DNA of 64,000 bases from CBDDFV01 sp965227335. GTDB taxonomy: Bacteria > Planctomycetota > Phycisphaerae > Phycisphaerales > SM1A02. Under the pieces are notes generated by a model. It saw only the letters and a program-made list of their open reading frames with translations, searched no databases and was not told where the DNA came from. Of the stretch, positions 51,806 through 60,650 are shown in pieces (within the stretch, counting starts at the first letter, position 1; every line of letters starts with the position of its first letter). Location: contig CBDDFV010000012.1 in assembly GCA_965227335.1 (NCBI GenBank), positions 700,792 through 764,791 of the forward strand, read 5' to 3'. Position numbers and translations under genes: made by a program.

Positions 51806-54286
51806 TCAACGGAAGGGCAGATCCACACTGAAGCTGAAGACCTGCTCGTCGTCGCCTTCCTCGCTGCGGAGCGGGAAGCCGAAATCGAAGGCCAGCGGGG
51901 CCTCACCGAACGCCGGCAGGTACAGCCGCGCCCCCAGGCCCACCGACACGCGGTAATCATCAAACCCGATGTCGTTCACGACGGTGCCGGAGTCGATGAA
52001 CGCCACGCCCTTGATTGCATCCTCGAGAATCGGGAACTCGTACTGCGCGCCGAGGAAGAACAGCCACTCGCCGCCCGTCGGGTCGTCCGTGAGCTGCCCG
52101 CTGCGGTTGATCCCCCGCGGGCTCACGCCGCGAAAATCGAAGCCGCGGAAGTTCCGGCCGCCGAGATACAGCCGCTCGTAGATCGGCGCGTCTTCGCCGT
52201 TGAGCAGGTAGTTCGTCCGCGCGTTGAGCCGGAGCGTCGAGCGTCGGCCGAGGAAGTCCTCGTCCAGCGTGAAGAACACCGTGTAGTCGGCGTTGAGGTT
52301 CGTGAACGTGTAGTCGCCGCCGAGCGCGCCGATCTGGTCGACCGACAGCCGCAGCCGGCTGCCTTCGCGCGGCCGGATCAGGTTGTCCGCCGTCGTCCGC
52401 ACCAGCGAGAGCTGCACCGACGTCAGCGTGTCCGGTCCCGCGGATTCGAAGAACTCCACCGGCGAGTCGGGATCGATGTCCTCCAGCTCGATCCGCTCCG
52501 CCCGGGCGTCCAGGTTCAGCGTCCAGATGTCGCCCAGCCGACGCCCCACCCCGACCGAGAAGTTGACGCGGTCCTCGTCGTAGTCGCCCGCGCTGAAGTC
52601 CCGCTGGCGGAGGAACGAACTCACCCGCAGCGACCAGTCCGACTCCAGGAAGTACGGCTCCGTCAGGCTGATCGAGTAGTCGCTCACGTCCACGCCCGGA
52701 CGAATCGCGAGCTGGAACCGCTGGCCCGCCCCGCGGAAGCTCCGCCCCCGCAGCCACTCGTTGAATGACTCCGGCGTGTCCGCGATGTCGAAGTTGTCCT
52801 GACGAACGATGAACTCGCCGAAGAGGCCGGAGTCCGATCCGATCGCGGCCCCGAAGTTGAACGACCCGGTGTTCCGCTCGTCCACCTCGACCAGCACGTC
52901 GCGATACCCGGGGTCCTCCGGCTTCTCGTCGAGCACCGTGAGACGCACGTTGCCGAACAGACGTGAACGCTCCAGTCGACGACGCGCATCCTCGATCTCA
53001 CGCCCGTCAAACGGACGTCCCGGGTCGAGCCGCACCAGTCGGCGGGCGACCTTGTCCTTGGTCAGGAAGTTGCCCTGGATCGTCACGGTGTCGACGAGCG
53101 AGCGTTCGCCCTCGCTGATCTCCACGACCACGTCCACCTCCGGCTGCGGTCCGACCCGCAGGCTGAAGATGCTCACCCGCGTGTCGAGGTACCCCATCGC
53201 GCCGTACGCGTCCCGGATGACCTGTCTCGACTTGCGGACCAGGTCCTGCGTGAAGGCGTCGCCCGGCTTCAGCTCCAGCAGGGCGGCGAGCTGCGCCGAC
53301 GACAGCACGTTCAGCGTCCGTCCCGGGGCCGCCTGCCCGCGGATCTCCCGCACCGTGTAACGCCGGCCCTCGTCGATCAGGAAGACGACCTTCGCCTCCT
53401 TGTTGTTCGGACTCAGCTCGATGCGCCGGTCGACCCGAACGTCGAGGTAGCCGCGATCCTTGTAGAAGCGGTCCAGCCGCGCCACGTCATCCAGCAGCAC
53501 GCTCTCGTCCAGCCGGCCTCGCCGCAGGAGCGGGATCGCCGTGTTCGTGCGGATCTGCTTGCGGAGCTGCTTGTACGGAAAGGCGTCGGCCGTTTCGAAC
53601 TCGATGCTCTTGATCTTGACCCGCGGGCCCTCGATCACCTGGAAGATCAGCACGCCCGATTCCTCGAGCTGCGATTCGTCCACGACGACGGTCGCGAGGT
53701 AGTTGCCGCGATCGCGGTAGACCTGCTCCATGCCCCGGACGGCGTTCTCGATCAGGAAGTCGTCGCGGGGCAGACCCGCCGCGAACGGAATCCGCGCCCG
53801 CAGGTCCTCGTTCGACACGAGCGAGTTGCCCACGACCTGGATCACCAGGATGATCGGCTGCTCCGTGACGCGGATCGTCACCACCACCGATCCGTCCGAG
53901 GCCAGCTCCGCCTCCGACTGCAGCAGCCGGAACTCGCCGAGCCGCCGGATGCGCTCGAGATCGTCGCCGAGACTCGCGGGATCGAACGGATCGCCCGGAC
54001 CCGTTCGGATCTGGTTCCGCACCAGCTGCTCCGGCACGCGGTTCAGACCCTCGATCCGCACCTCCGCCACGGGACGATCGATCAGGTCCGCCATGCGAGG
54101 CGCCGACGCCCCGCTCTGGCCCCACGCCGGGACCGCCGAGACCGCCAGCACCGCCAGCACCGTCAGCAGCAGCCCCCCGATCGCCCCGGTCCGACCGCCC
54201 CCGGCGCGACGGGCGAACCCGGCCCGCGCCCGCGTCGCCGCACTCGGTGCGCATCGGCGTCGGAGGTGATGGGCGCGAACGTTCAT
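51806..54286 (-). CDS. bamA: Outer membrane protein assembly factor BamA
   Basis: An 826-residue BamA/Omp85 protein. A long N-terminal export region ends near residue 57. Five POTRA-like repeats follow, starting with VAEVRIEGLNRVPEQLVRNQ and including the fourth-type RRYTVREIRGQAAPG and SLVDTVTIQGNFLTKDKV. A 16-strand barrel occupies the C-terminal half. GRNFRGFDFRGVSPRG carries the VRGF/Y-type loop motif. The C-terminal signal ends SVDLPFR, with Arg after the usual terminal Phe. A TATGCT box lies 9 bases upstream of the ATG, without Shine-Dalgarno. Confidence 0.92.
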   Translation of the reverse strand: MNVRAHHLRRRCAPSAATRARAGFARRAGGGRTGAIGGLLLTVLAVLAVSAVPAWGQSGASAPRMADLIDRPVAEVRIEGLNRVPEQLVRNQIRTGPGDPFDPASLGDDLERIRRLGEFRLLQSEAELASDGSVVVTIRVTEQPIILVIQVVGNSLVSNEDLRARIPFAAGLPRDDFLIENAVRGMEQVYRDRGNYLATVVVDESQLEESGVLIFQVIEGPRVKIKSIEFETADAFPYKQLRKQIRTNTAIPLLRRGRLDESVLLDDVARLDRFYKDRGYLDVRVDRRIELSPNNKEAKVVFLIDEGRRYTVREIRGQAAPGRTLNVLSSAQLAALLELKPGDAFTQDLVRKSRQVIRDAYGAMGYLDTRVSIFSLRVGPQPEVDVVVEISEGERSLVDTVTIQGNFLTKDKVARRLVRLDPGRPFDGREIEDARRRLERSRLFGNVRLTVLDEKPEDPGYRDVLVEVDERNTGSFNFGAAIGSDSGLFGEFIVRQDNFDIADTPESFNEWLRGRSFRGAGQRFQLAIRPGVDVSDYSISLTEPYFLESDWSLRVSSFLRQRDFSAGDYDEDRVNFSVGVGRRLGDIWTLNLDARAERIELEDIDPDSPVEFFESAGPDTLTSVQLSLVRTTADNLIRPREGSRLRLSVDQIGALGGDYTFTNLNADYTVFFTLDEDFLGRRSTLRLNARTNYLLNGEDAPIYERLYLGGRNFRGFDFRGVSPRGINRSGQLTDDPTGGEWLFFLGAQYEFPILEDAIKGVAFIDSGTVVNDIGFDDYRVSVGLGARLYLPAFGEAPLAFDFGFPLRSEEGDDEQVFSFSVDLPFR

Positions 54287-54295
54287 GAGCGTCGG

Positions 54296-54301
54296 AGCAT
54301 A
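54296..54301 (-). promoter_or_regulatory. -10-like box upstream of bamA
   Basis: TATGCT on the minus strand lies 9 bases before the ATG at 54286, giving a leader of only a few bases. No Shine-Dalgarno is seen. Confidence 0.4.
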
Positions 54302-54429
54302 CCGGCGCCCCGCGCGCCCAACAACTCCGCGGATGACCCGCTCGGGCCGCCTCCGGCCCCGCCCGACCGCTCCGGGCCCGGACCGTTTGACCGCACCACG
54401 CCCCCCCGCTACGGTCCACCCGAACCCCG

Positions 54430-55500
54430 ATGTCGATGACCCTCAGTCAACTTGCGGAGCAGATCGGCGCCGCGGTCCATGGTGATGGATCCGCGACGGT
54501 CGACGCCTGCGCTCCCATCGACGAGGCGGAATCCCACCACGTCACCTTCCTCGCCAACGCCAAGTACACGCGGTTCCTCGAAACGACGAGCGCGGCGGCG
54601 GTGATCGTCGCTCCCGACGTCCCCTGCCCCGATTCCCTCACCCGACTCGTCGCCGACGACCCCTACTTCGCGTTCCGCAACGCCATGGTCGTCCTCCACG
54701 ACTTCCGGCCCCATCCGCCCGCCATGGACGCCGACCCGAACGGCGTCAGCCCTCGCGCCGCGGTTCACCCCGAGGCCGACCTCGGCGCCGACGTGGTCGT
54801 CCACCCGTTCGTCACCATTGAGCGCGGCGCCCGGATCGGGGATCGCACCGTCCTCTACCCCGGCGCCTGGGTCGGCCCGGACGCCGTCATCGGGGCCGAC
54901 TGCCTCATCTATCCGAACGTCACCATCTACGATCGCTGCCGCATCGGCGACCGCGTCACCCTGCACTCCGCGTGCGTCGTCGGCCACGACGGCTTCGGCT
55001 ACGCCACTCATGACGGCGTACACGAGAAGATCCCGCAGCACGGCGTGGTGATCATCGAGGATGACGTCGAACTCGGCGCCGGCTGCGCCATCGAACGCGC
55101 GGCGATGGGCGCCACCCGCATCGGTCGGGGGGCCAAGTTCGCCGACCTCATCTCGATCGGCCACGGCGTCACCGTCGGCGAAGGCTGCCTGTTCGTCTCG
55201 CTCGTCGGCATCTCCGGCTCCGTCGAGGTCGGCCGGTATGTCGCCCTCGGCGGCCAGACCGGCGTCACCGGCCATCTGCGGATCGGCGACTTCGTGCAGG
55301 CGGCGGGCAAGAGCGCGATCGTCAGCGACGTTCCCGACGGCATGAAGGTCGGCGGCGTCCCCGCGGTCCCGCTCGACCAGGCGAAGCGCAACGCCCTCGC
55401 CAGCATGAACCTGTATGAGATGGAAAGACGCGTCCGCGCGCTGGAGCGCGAACTCGCCCGCGAAAAGGAACGCCGCCCATCGGCGGGAGCAGATCCATGA
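54430..55500 (+). CDS. lpxD: UDP-3-O-(3-hydroxyacyl)glucosamine N-acyltransferase, copy 2
   Basis: A 356-residue second LpxD, divergent from bamA. It starts MSMTLSQLAEQIGAAVHGD. The beta-helix spans about residues 110-300. Differences from copy 1: the acceptor region reads GCAIERAAMGAT, and the catalytic position is ISIGHGVTVGEG, keeping the His but not the following Asn. It ends with the helix MERRVRALERELAREKERR typical of LpxD. The stop overlaps the gcvT start (ATGA), so it is coupled to an unrelated metabolic gene. Function may be a different acyl specificity. Confidence 0.9.
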   Translation: MSMTLSQLAEQIGAAVHGDGSATVDACAPIDEAESHHVTFLANAKYTRFLETTSAAAVIVAPDVPCPDSLTRLVADDPYFAFRNAMVVLHDFRPHPPAMDADPNGVSPRAAVHPEADLGADVVVHPFVTIERGARIGDRTVLYPGAWVGPDAVIGADCLIYPNVTIYDRCRIGDRVTLHSACVVGHDGFGYATHDGVHEKIPQHGVVIIEDDVELGAGCAIERAAMGATRIGRGAKFADLISIGHGVTVGEGCLFVSLVGISGSVEVGRYVALGGQTGVTGHLRIGDFVQAAGKSAIVSDVPDGMKVGGVPAVPLDQAKRNALASMNLYEMERRVRALERELAREKERRPSAGADP

Positions 55501-56630
55501 CCACAACCCTCGCCCACACGCCGTTTCACCGCTTCCACGTCGAGCACGGCGGCAAGATGGTGGACTTCGCCGGGTGGGAGATGCCGCTCCATTACGGCTC
55601 CATCATCGATGAACACCAGCAGGTGCGCGCCTCCGGCGGCCTCTTCGATGTCTCCCATATGGGACGATTCACCTTCGAAGGCAAGGATGCGGTGCGTTTT
55701 CTCGATCGCGTCTGCACCCGCCAGATCGCCGGCATGCAAGACGGCCAGGCTCGGTACTCCCTCGTCTGCAACGAGCAGGGCGGATGCAGGGACGACGTGC
55801 TCGTCTACAAGCGCGCCGACGGCGAGTACTCCATGGTCTGCAACGCCGCGAACCGCCTGAAGCTCATCGAACACTTTGAGCAGGTGCGCGGCGATCTCGT
55901 CTTCAAGTTCGCGGACATCACCGAGAAGACCGCCATGATCGCCCTCCAGGGCCCGAAGGTCATGGAGGTCATCGGGCAGTTCTCCAGCGAAGTGCCGTCG
56001 CTCAAACGCTACCGCTTCACCGAGAAGAACCTGCTCATCGCCAAGGTCATGATCTCCCGCACCGGCTACACCGGCGAGGACGGCGTCGAGGTGATCCTTC
56101 CCGCCGCGTTCGCGGCCCAGGCCGTCAAGATGATGCTCGACAAGGCGGGCGACACCGACGTCGTCCGGCCCGCCGGCCTCGGAGCCCGCGACAGCCTTCG
56201 GCTTGAAGCCGGCATGGCGCTCTACGGCCACGAGATCACGGAGGAACGCGATCCCGTCGCGGCGGGACTCGGTTTCGCCATGAAACTCACCAAGGGCGAG
56301 GACGATCCGAGCGTCGAGCGATTCATCGGCCAGGACGCCCTCCAGCGTATCGCCGCCGACGGCCCGGCCCGCAAGCTCACGGGGCTGACCCTTGAAGGCA
56401 AGCGTGCCGCGCGTCAGGGCATGAAGGTGCATCAGGGCGACGCGGAAGTCGGCGAAGTCACCAGCGGCTGCCTGAGCCCGACGCTCGGGAAGTCGATCGC
56501 CATGGCGTACGTCGACAGCGGCGTCGTCGACGCGGGCGAGAATGTCGAGGTCGACCTCGGCCGCGCGACGGTCCCGGCGCAGATCACCGCCATCCCCTTC
56601 TACAAAGCCTCCGGCTCCGCCGGAGGTTGA
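55497..56630 (+). CDS. gcvT: Aminomethyltransferase, glycine cleavage T protein
   Basis: A 377-residue GcvT, close to the family length. Motifs are FHVEHGGKMVDFAGWEMPL, GLFDVSHMGRFTFEG, CNEQGGCRDDVLVYKR, LQGPK and ISRTGYTGEDGVEV, then RPAGLGARDSLRLEAGMALYG. It transfers the aminomethyl carbon to tetrahydrofolate. The other glycine cleavage genes are not in the window. Its ATG overlaps the lpxD stop. A hairpin at 56608-56626 encodes its last residues (ASGSAGG). Confidence 0.94.
   Translation: MTTTLAHTPFHRFHVEHGGKMVDFAGWEMPLHYGSIIDEHQQVRASGGLFDVSHMGRFTFEGKDAVRFLDRVCTRQIAGMQDGQARYSLVCNEQGGCRDDVLVYKRADGEYSMVCNAANRLKLIEHFEQVRGDLVFKFADITEKTAMIALQGPKVMEVIGQFSSEVPSLKRYRFTEKNLLIAKVMISRTGYTGEDGVEVILPAAFAAQAVKMMLDKAGDTDVVRPAGLGARDSLRLEAGMALYGHEITEERDPVAAGLGFAMKLTKGEDDPSVERFIGQDALQRIAADGPARKLTGLTLEGKRAARQGMKVHQGDAEVGEVTSGCLSPTLGKSIAMAYVDSGVVDAGENVEVDLGRATVPAQITAIPFYKASGSAGG
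56608..56626. repeat. Hairpin at the 3' end of gcvT
   Basis: A perfect 8-bp stem (CCTCCGGC with GCCGGAGG) around TCC, spanning the last codons. A related structure follows at 56733. Confidence 0.55.
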
Positions 56631-56732
56631 CCCCCGCCGATCCGCGACGACCACGCCGAAACACCGTGCGTTCGGCGCGACCGGACGTTCCGTTCATGTG
56701 ACGACAAGGGCCCCGGGTGGGTCGTGGGTTGA

Positions 56733-56751
56733 CCCCCGGCGGAGCCGGGGG
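56733..56751. repeat. REP-like hairpin between gcvT and the M61 gene
   Basis: CCCCCGGC and GCCGGGGG around GGA, preceded by GGTTGA, which also follows the gcvT hairpin. Sited between convergent genes; it may be a repetitive intergenic element or a terminator. Confidence 0.5.
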
Positions 56752-56760
56752 CTGGTGAGG

Positions 56761-58659
56761 TTATTCCGGCCACGCCCGGCCCATCCACGACTCGTAGTTC
56801 GCCCGCTGGGCGTCCGTCGGATCCTTCACCCGACGGAGCTTCCATGACGCATCCGCCCGCGCGATCGGCGTGATGAAGATCTCGCGCAGCTCGTCGCGCC
56901 GGAAGATCGACAGCCGGATCGGTTCGCCGATGTCCAGCCGACGCAGCCGCGCCCGCAACTCGCCGGCGCTCAGTCGACGCCGGTTGATCGCCACGATCTC
57001 ATCGCCCGCATTGATCCCCGCCTCGTACGCCGGACCGTCCGCCCGCACCGAACGCACCATCGTCCGCCCGTCGTCGTCGCGGAGGTCGAGGCCGAGATAC
57101 GCGGCGTCCTCCGGCGCTTCAGTGTCCGTCTCGTCGTCGCCGTCGTCGTCGCCCTCGCCGTCGCCGTCGTCATCCGGTTTCGGGCGATCCGTCCGTTCGC
57201 GCGGCGTCTGCACAAGCTCCAGACCGATCCAGTCGAGGGCTTCGGTGTAATCGAACACCCCGGTGCCGCGCACGACGGCGTCGAAGAGCGGCGTCGCATC
57301 CGCCCGCGCGAACGCGCTGACGGTCTGCTCGAAGTCCGCGGCGGTGAAACCCGGCCCGCTCAACGGAAAACGTTTGTAGAGATCGCGCATCACATCGTCG
57401 AGCGACGCCCGGCCTTCGGACGCGCGGCGGACGAAGAGGTCGATCAGGAAGCTCGCCTGGGCGCCGCGCGAATAGAACGACGTCTCGCTGTTCACATCGT
57501 CGGGCGAGCGGTGGTTGTATTTCACCCATGCGTCGAACGAGGACATTTCCAGATTCTGGACGTTCCCGCCCGGCCGCGTCCGCACCGCCGCGAGCTGGCC
57601 GCCGAGCATGTCGAGGTAGCGATCGGCGGAGATCAACTCCGCGCGGGCGAGCGTGAGGTCGTCGTAGTAGCTCGTCGTCCCTTCCGCGACCCAGAGCAGC
57701 GTCGTGTAGTTCTCCCCCTGGTAGTCGTAGGGGTGGATGCCGGCCGGCCGCAGCGACTTCACGTTCCAGGTGTGGAACATCTCGTGCGAGGCGAGGCCGA
57801 GGAACCGCTGGTAGCGCGACCGGTTCTCGAACGTGCCGCGCCCCGTCTGCATGATCGTCGAGTTGAGGTGCTCGGTCCCGCCGCCCCCGCCGCCGCCGAT
57901 GTGGATCAGGAACACATAGCGTTCGTACGGCGCCGACTCGAAGATCGCCGTCTGCGTCCGCACGATCGCTTCGAGGTCATCGAGCAATTGATCCTCGAAC
58001 AGTCCCAGCCGACCCGGCGGCCACGCGACGACTTCGTGCGTCCGCCCCTCATATTCGAAGGCGAACCGATCGTGCAGACCGATCTCGAGCGGCGAGTCGA
58101 CGAGCACGTCGTAGTTCGGCGCCCGCACGGCGTCGTCGCGCCCGGCGACGGGCTCGAGCCCGGTCGCGATCCGCCAGCCGTCCGGGGCGTCGATCTCCAC
58201 GATCAGCGGATCGTTGCGCCGCGCCGGCGTGTACATGAAGACCGACGATCCCGACAGAAAGGCGTGGGTGTCGTCGACGTGGCGTGTGCGATCGCCGATC
58301 TCGTTCGCGTAGAGGTCGTACGTGATGTCGATCGTGTCCGCGCCGCCGGTCGCGACGACCCACGTCGACTTCTCCGTCTTCGCGACGGGCCGCGGGTCGC
58401 CGGTCGACGCGTCACGCGCCGACACGTTGCGGACGCCGGAGGCGAAGTCGAGGATCTCGTAGCGCCCCGGCCGCCACACCGGCAGGTGCAGCGTCAGGGC
58501 GTCCGAACGCACGTCGGGAATCCGCATCTCGATGCGGACCATCTGCGTCTGCGGACGGTCCAGCCCCACGCGGTAGACGATCGGATCGTCCGCCCCGCGG
58601 GACGGCGCGGCGAGGAGGAGGAGGAGGGTGACGGCAAGAGCGGGGGCGAATCGGCGCAT
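56761..58659 (-). CDS. Exported M61-family (glycyl aminopeptidase-like) metallopeptidase with PDZ domain
   Basis: A 632-residue exported protein with signal peptide at 1-22. The beta-sandwich N-terminal domain opens YRVGLDRPQTQMVRIEMRI. The zinc site is LASHEMFHTWNVKSLRP (HExxH form), followed by LLWVAEGTTSYYDDL with the third ligand. A C-terminal PDZ domain follows (AAYLGLDLRDDDGRTMVRSV). Between them lies an acidic insert of about 35 residues rich in Asp and Glu. A TATATC box lies 7 bases before the ATG. The gene is 51 bases downstream of the sigma-70 gene. Confidence 0.9.
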   Translation of the reverse strand: MRRFAPALAVTLLLLLAAPSRGADDPIVYRVGLDRPQTQMVRIEMRIPDVRSDALTLHLPVWRPGRYEILDFASGVRNVSARDASTGDPRPVAKTEKSTWVVATGGADTIDITYDLYANEIGDRTRHVDDTHAFLSGSSVFMYTPARRNDPLIVEIDAPDGWRIATGLEPVAGRDDAVRAPNYDVLVDSPLEIGLHDRFAFEYEGRTHEVVAWPPGRLGLFEDQLLDDLEAIVRTQTAIFESAPYERYVFLIHIGGGGGGGTEHLNSTIMQTGRGTFENRSRYQRFLGLASHEMFHTWNVKSLRPAGIHPYDYQGENYTTLLWVAEGTTSYYDDLTLARAELISADRYLDMLGGQLAAVRTRPGGNVQNLEMSSFDAWVKYNHRSPDDVNSETSFYSRGAQASFLIDLFVRRASEGRASLDDVMRDLYKRFPLSGPGFTAADFEQTVSAFARADATPLFDAVVRGTGVFDYTEALDWIGLELVQTPRERTDRPKPDDDGDGEGDDDGDDETDTEAPEDAAYLGLDLRDDDGRTMVRSVRADGPAYEAGINAGDEIVAINRRRLSAGELRARLRRLDIGEPIRLSIFRRDELREIFITPIARADASWKLRRVKDPTDAQRANYESWMGRAWPE

Positions 58660-58666
58660 GGCACAG

Positions 58667-58672
58667 GATATA
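58667..58672 (-). promoter_or_regulatory. -10-like box before the M61 peptidase gene
   Basis: TATATC on the minus strand lies 7 bases before the ATG at 58659, without a Shine-Dalgarno. Confidence 0.4.
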
Positions 58673-58710
58673 CCCGCGATCTGTTCCTGCGTTGAGTTGG
58701 AACGGGTGGA

Positions 58711-59607
58711 TCAGCCCGCCGCGGCGCGTCGGGGATCGGGATCGGTGTCGCCGTCGCCCTCCCGGAAGAAGCGACTGGGTCGATCGTCGGTGAGCTGGGC
58801 CTGCAGCTTCCGGAGGGCCGCGACCTCGATCTGGCGGACGCGTTCGCGGGTGAGGCCGACTTCTTCGCCGATCTCCTTCAGCGTGAGCGGCGCCTTGCCC
58901 TCGAGGCCGAAGCGGAGCTTGAGCACCCGAGCTTCGCGTTCGCTGATCGCGTCGAGCAGCTTCATCAGCGTCGAGAACTCCTCCGACTGCGCGATCGTCT
59001 CGTCCGGTTGATCGTGCCGGAAGTCCTCGAACAGGTCCGCGAGATCGACGGTCTCGCCGTTCTCGTCCACCGGCCCCTGCTGCGGCGACTGGAACGCCTT
59101 CACCGCCCGCCGGATGATCCGGAGCTTCTTCATCGGGACGTTCATCGCCTCCGCCAGCTCCGTCATCGTCGGGGGATGTCCCAGCTCCTCCTCGAGCCGA
59201 CGCGAGTTCTCCTTCCAGCGTGCGATCAGTTCGACCATGTACGCGGGAATGTGAATCGGTTGCGCGGCGTTGATCAGCGTGCGCTTGATCGCCTGCTTGA
59301 TCCACCACGACGCGTACGTCGAGAACCGCGCGCCCTGGGCGGGATCGAACCCCTCGACCGCGCGGATCAGACCGATGTTCCCCTCTTCGATCAGGTCCGA
59401 AAGGCTCAGCCCGCGGTTCATGTAGTTCTTGCTGATCGCCACCACGAGACGCAGGTTCGCACGCACCATGTGATCACGCGCCGCGTTGTCGTTGTCGTTG
59501 ATGATCCGCCACCCGAGGACCTTCTCCTCCTCGGCGGTCAGCAACGGCACCTCGTTGATCTGGCGCAGATAGAACTGCAGGTTGTTTTCAACCGGGGAAT
59601 CGGCCAT
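58711..59607 (-). CDS. RNA polymerase sigma-70 family factor (group 1/2-like)
   Basis: A 298-residue sigma factor without region 1.1. Regions 1.2-2 read NLQFYLRQINEVPLLTAEEE and DLIEEGNIGLIRAVEGFDPA then STYASWWIKQAI. Region 3 starts MVELIARWKENSRRLEEELG. Region 4 is LTLKEIGEEVGLTRERVRQI. The length and lack of the long N-terminus suggest an RpoS/RpoH-like alternative factor rather than the main housekeeping factor, though planctomycetes often have short ones. AGGGAG lies upstream. The M61 gene follows 51 bases later. Confidence 0.9.
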   Translation of the reverse strand: MADSPVENNLQFYLRQINEVPLLTAEEEKVLGWRIINDNDNAARDHMVRANLRLVVAISKNYMNRGLSLSDLIEEGNIGLIRAVEGFDPAQGARFSTYASWWIKQAIKRTLINAAQPIHIPAYMVELIARWKENSRRLEEELGHPPTMTELAEAMNVPMKKLRIIRRAVKAFQSPQQGPVDENGETVDLADLFEDFRHDQPDETIAQSEEFSTLMKLLDAISEREARVLKLRFGLEGKAPLTLKEIGEEVGLTRERVRQIEVAALRKLQAQLTDDRPSRFFREGDGDTDPDPRRAAAG

Positions 59608-59873
59608 GCAGAACGTTCGTCTCCCTGGCGCCGTCGCCCTCAGACGGCGGCCTCATCAAACCGCGCACACACGTCTCCGCCCCGGCGGAGACCGCCTCAA
59701 TGCTACCGCTCCGCCTGATCCGGGGCAATCAAACGCGACGCGACCGACGCTGAATCGTCATCGGAACCTCGCCGTCCCCGCTTGAGCGGTTCCAGACGCC
59801 CCGCCTCCGGGCTATCCTGCATGGTTCATCCCGCCCGCGCCGTCGCGCACGAACCCGTCCGAGAACGTCCGAC

Positions 59874-60650
59874 ATGGATCTGACCAAGCTGCTTCGCGAA
59901 TGGCCGCACGAATCCGGCCGCGTCAACGCCCGGAAGATCACCGGCGACGACGGGCGGGAAAAACTCCAGGTGCGGGTCGAACTCGGCGTGCTCCAGATGG
60001 AGATGACCGGCCGACCCGACGGCCTCCAGCCCGACGGGGCCGAATCCCTCCTCGCCCTCCATCGCGCCCGCCTCGAAACCTACATCCGCGAGACCGGCGG
60101 ACCCGACGGCTTCGTGCTCTCCCCCGACGACTGCCGCGGCCTGCGCGACGAGGCCGTCCAGTATTACCACCGCTACATCGGACTCATGGCCGTCGGCGAC
60201 TACCCCAACGTCATCCGCGATACGACCCGCAACCTCGAAGCCTTCGACCTCTGCCGCGATTACGCCTCCGAAGACAGCGACCGTCACGTGCTCGAACAGT
60301 TCCGGCCCTACGTGATCACGATGCGGGCCCGCGCGGAGGCCGAAGGGGCCGTCGGGTCGGGACGACCCCAGGACGCCCTCCAGGCGATCGACCGGGCCCT
60401 CGCCCTCATCCGCGATCTGTTCGATGAACACGATCAGCTCGAGACCTACGAACAGTCCAACGAAGTCCAGCTCCTGCGCGGCATGCGCGACGCGCTCGTC
60501 CCCAAACTTCCCGTCAGCCAGCGCAACGAACTGCACGAACGACTCCAGGCGGCGCTCGCCAACGAAAACTACGAACTCGCGGCCATCCTCCGCGACGAAC
60601 TCCGTCTCCTCAGGGAAGACGGGCCGACCCCGCCGTCAACCTCGTCATGA
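59874..60650 (+). CDS. UVR-motif (McsA/UvrB-C-like) hypothetical protein
   Basis: A 258-residue protein starting DLTKLLREWPHESGRVNARK. A helical middle with TPR-like DAVQYYHRYIGLMAVGDYPN-style sequence precedes the C-terminal UVR motif ELHERLQAALANENYELAAI with RDELRLL, the helix-loop-helix used for UvrB-UvrC and McsA interactions. Role unknown; similar planctomycete genes are annotated only by this motif. Its TGA overlaps the acetyltransferase ATG (ATGA, 60647-60650). A TATCCT -10-like box at 59814 is possible. Confidence 0.78.
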   Translation: MDLTKLLREWPHESGRVNARKITGDDGREKLQVRVELGVLQMEMTGRPDGLQPDGAESLLALHRARLETYIRETGGPDGFVLSPDDCRGLRDEAVQYYHRYIGLMAVGDYPNVIRDTTRNLEAFDLCRDYASEDSDRHVLEQFRPYVITMRARAEAEGAVGSGRPQDALQAIDRALALIRDLFDEHDQLETYEQSNEVQLLRGMRDALVPKLPVSQRNELHERLQAALANENYELAAILRDELRLLREDGPTPPSTSS

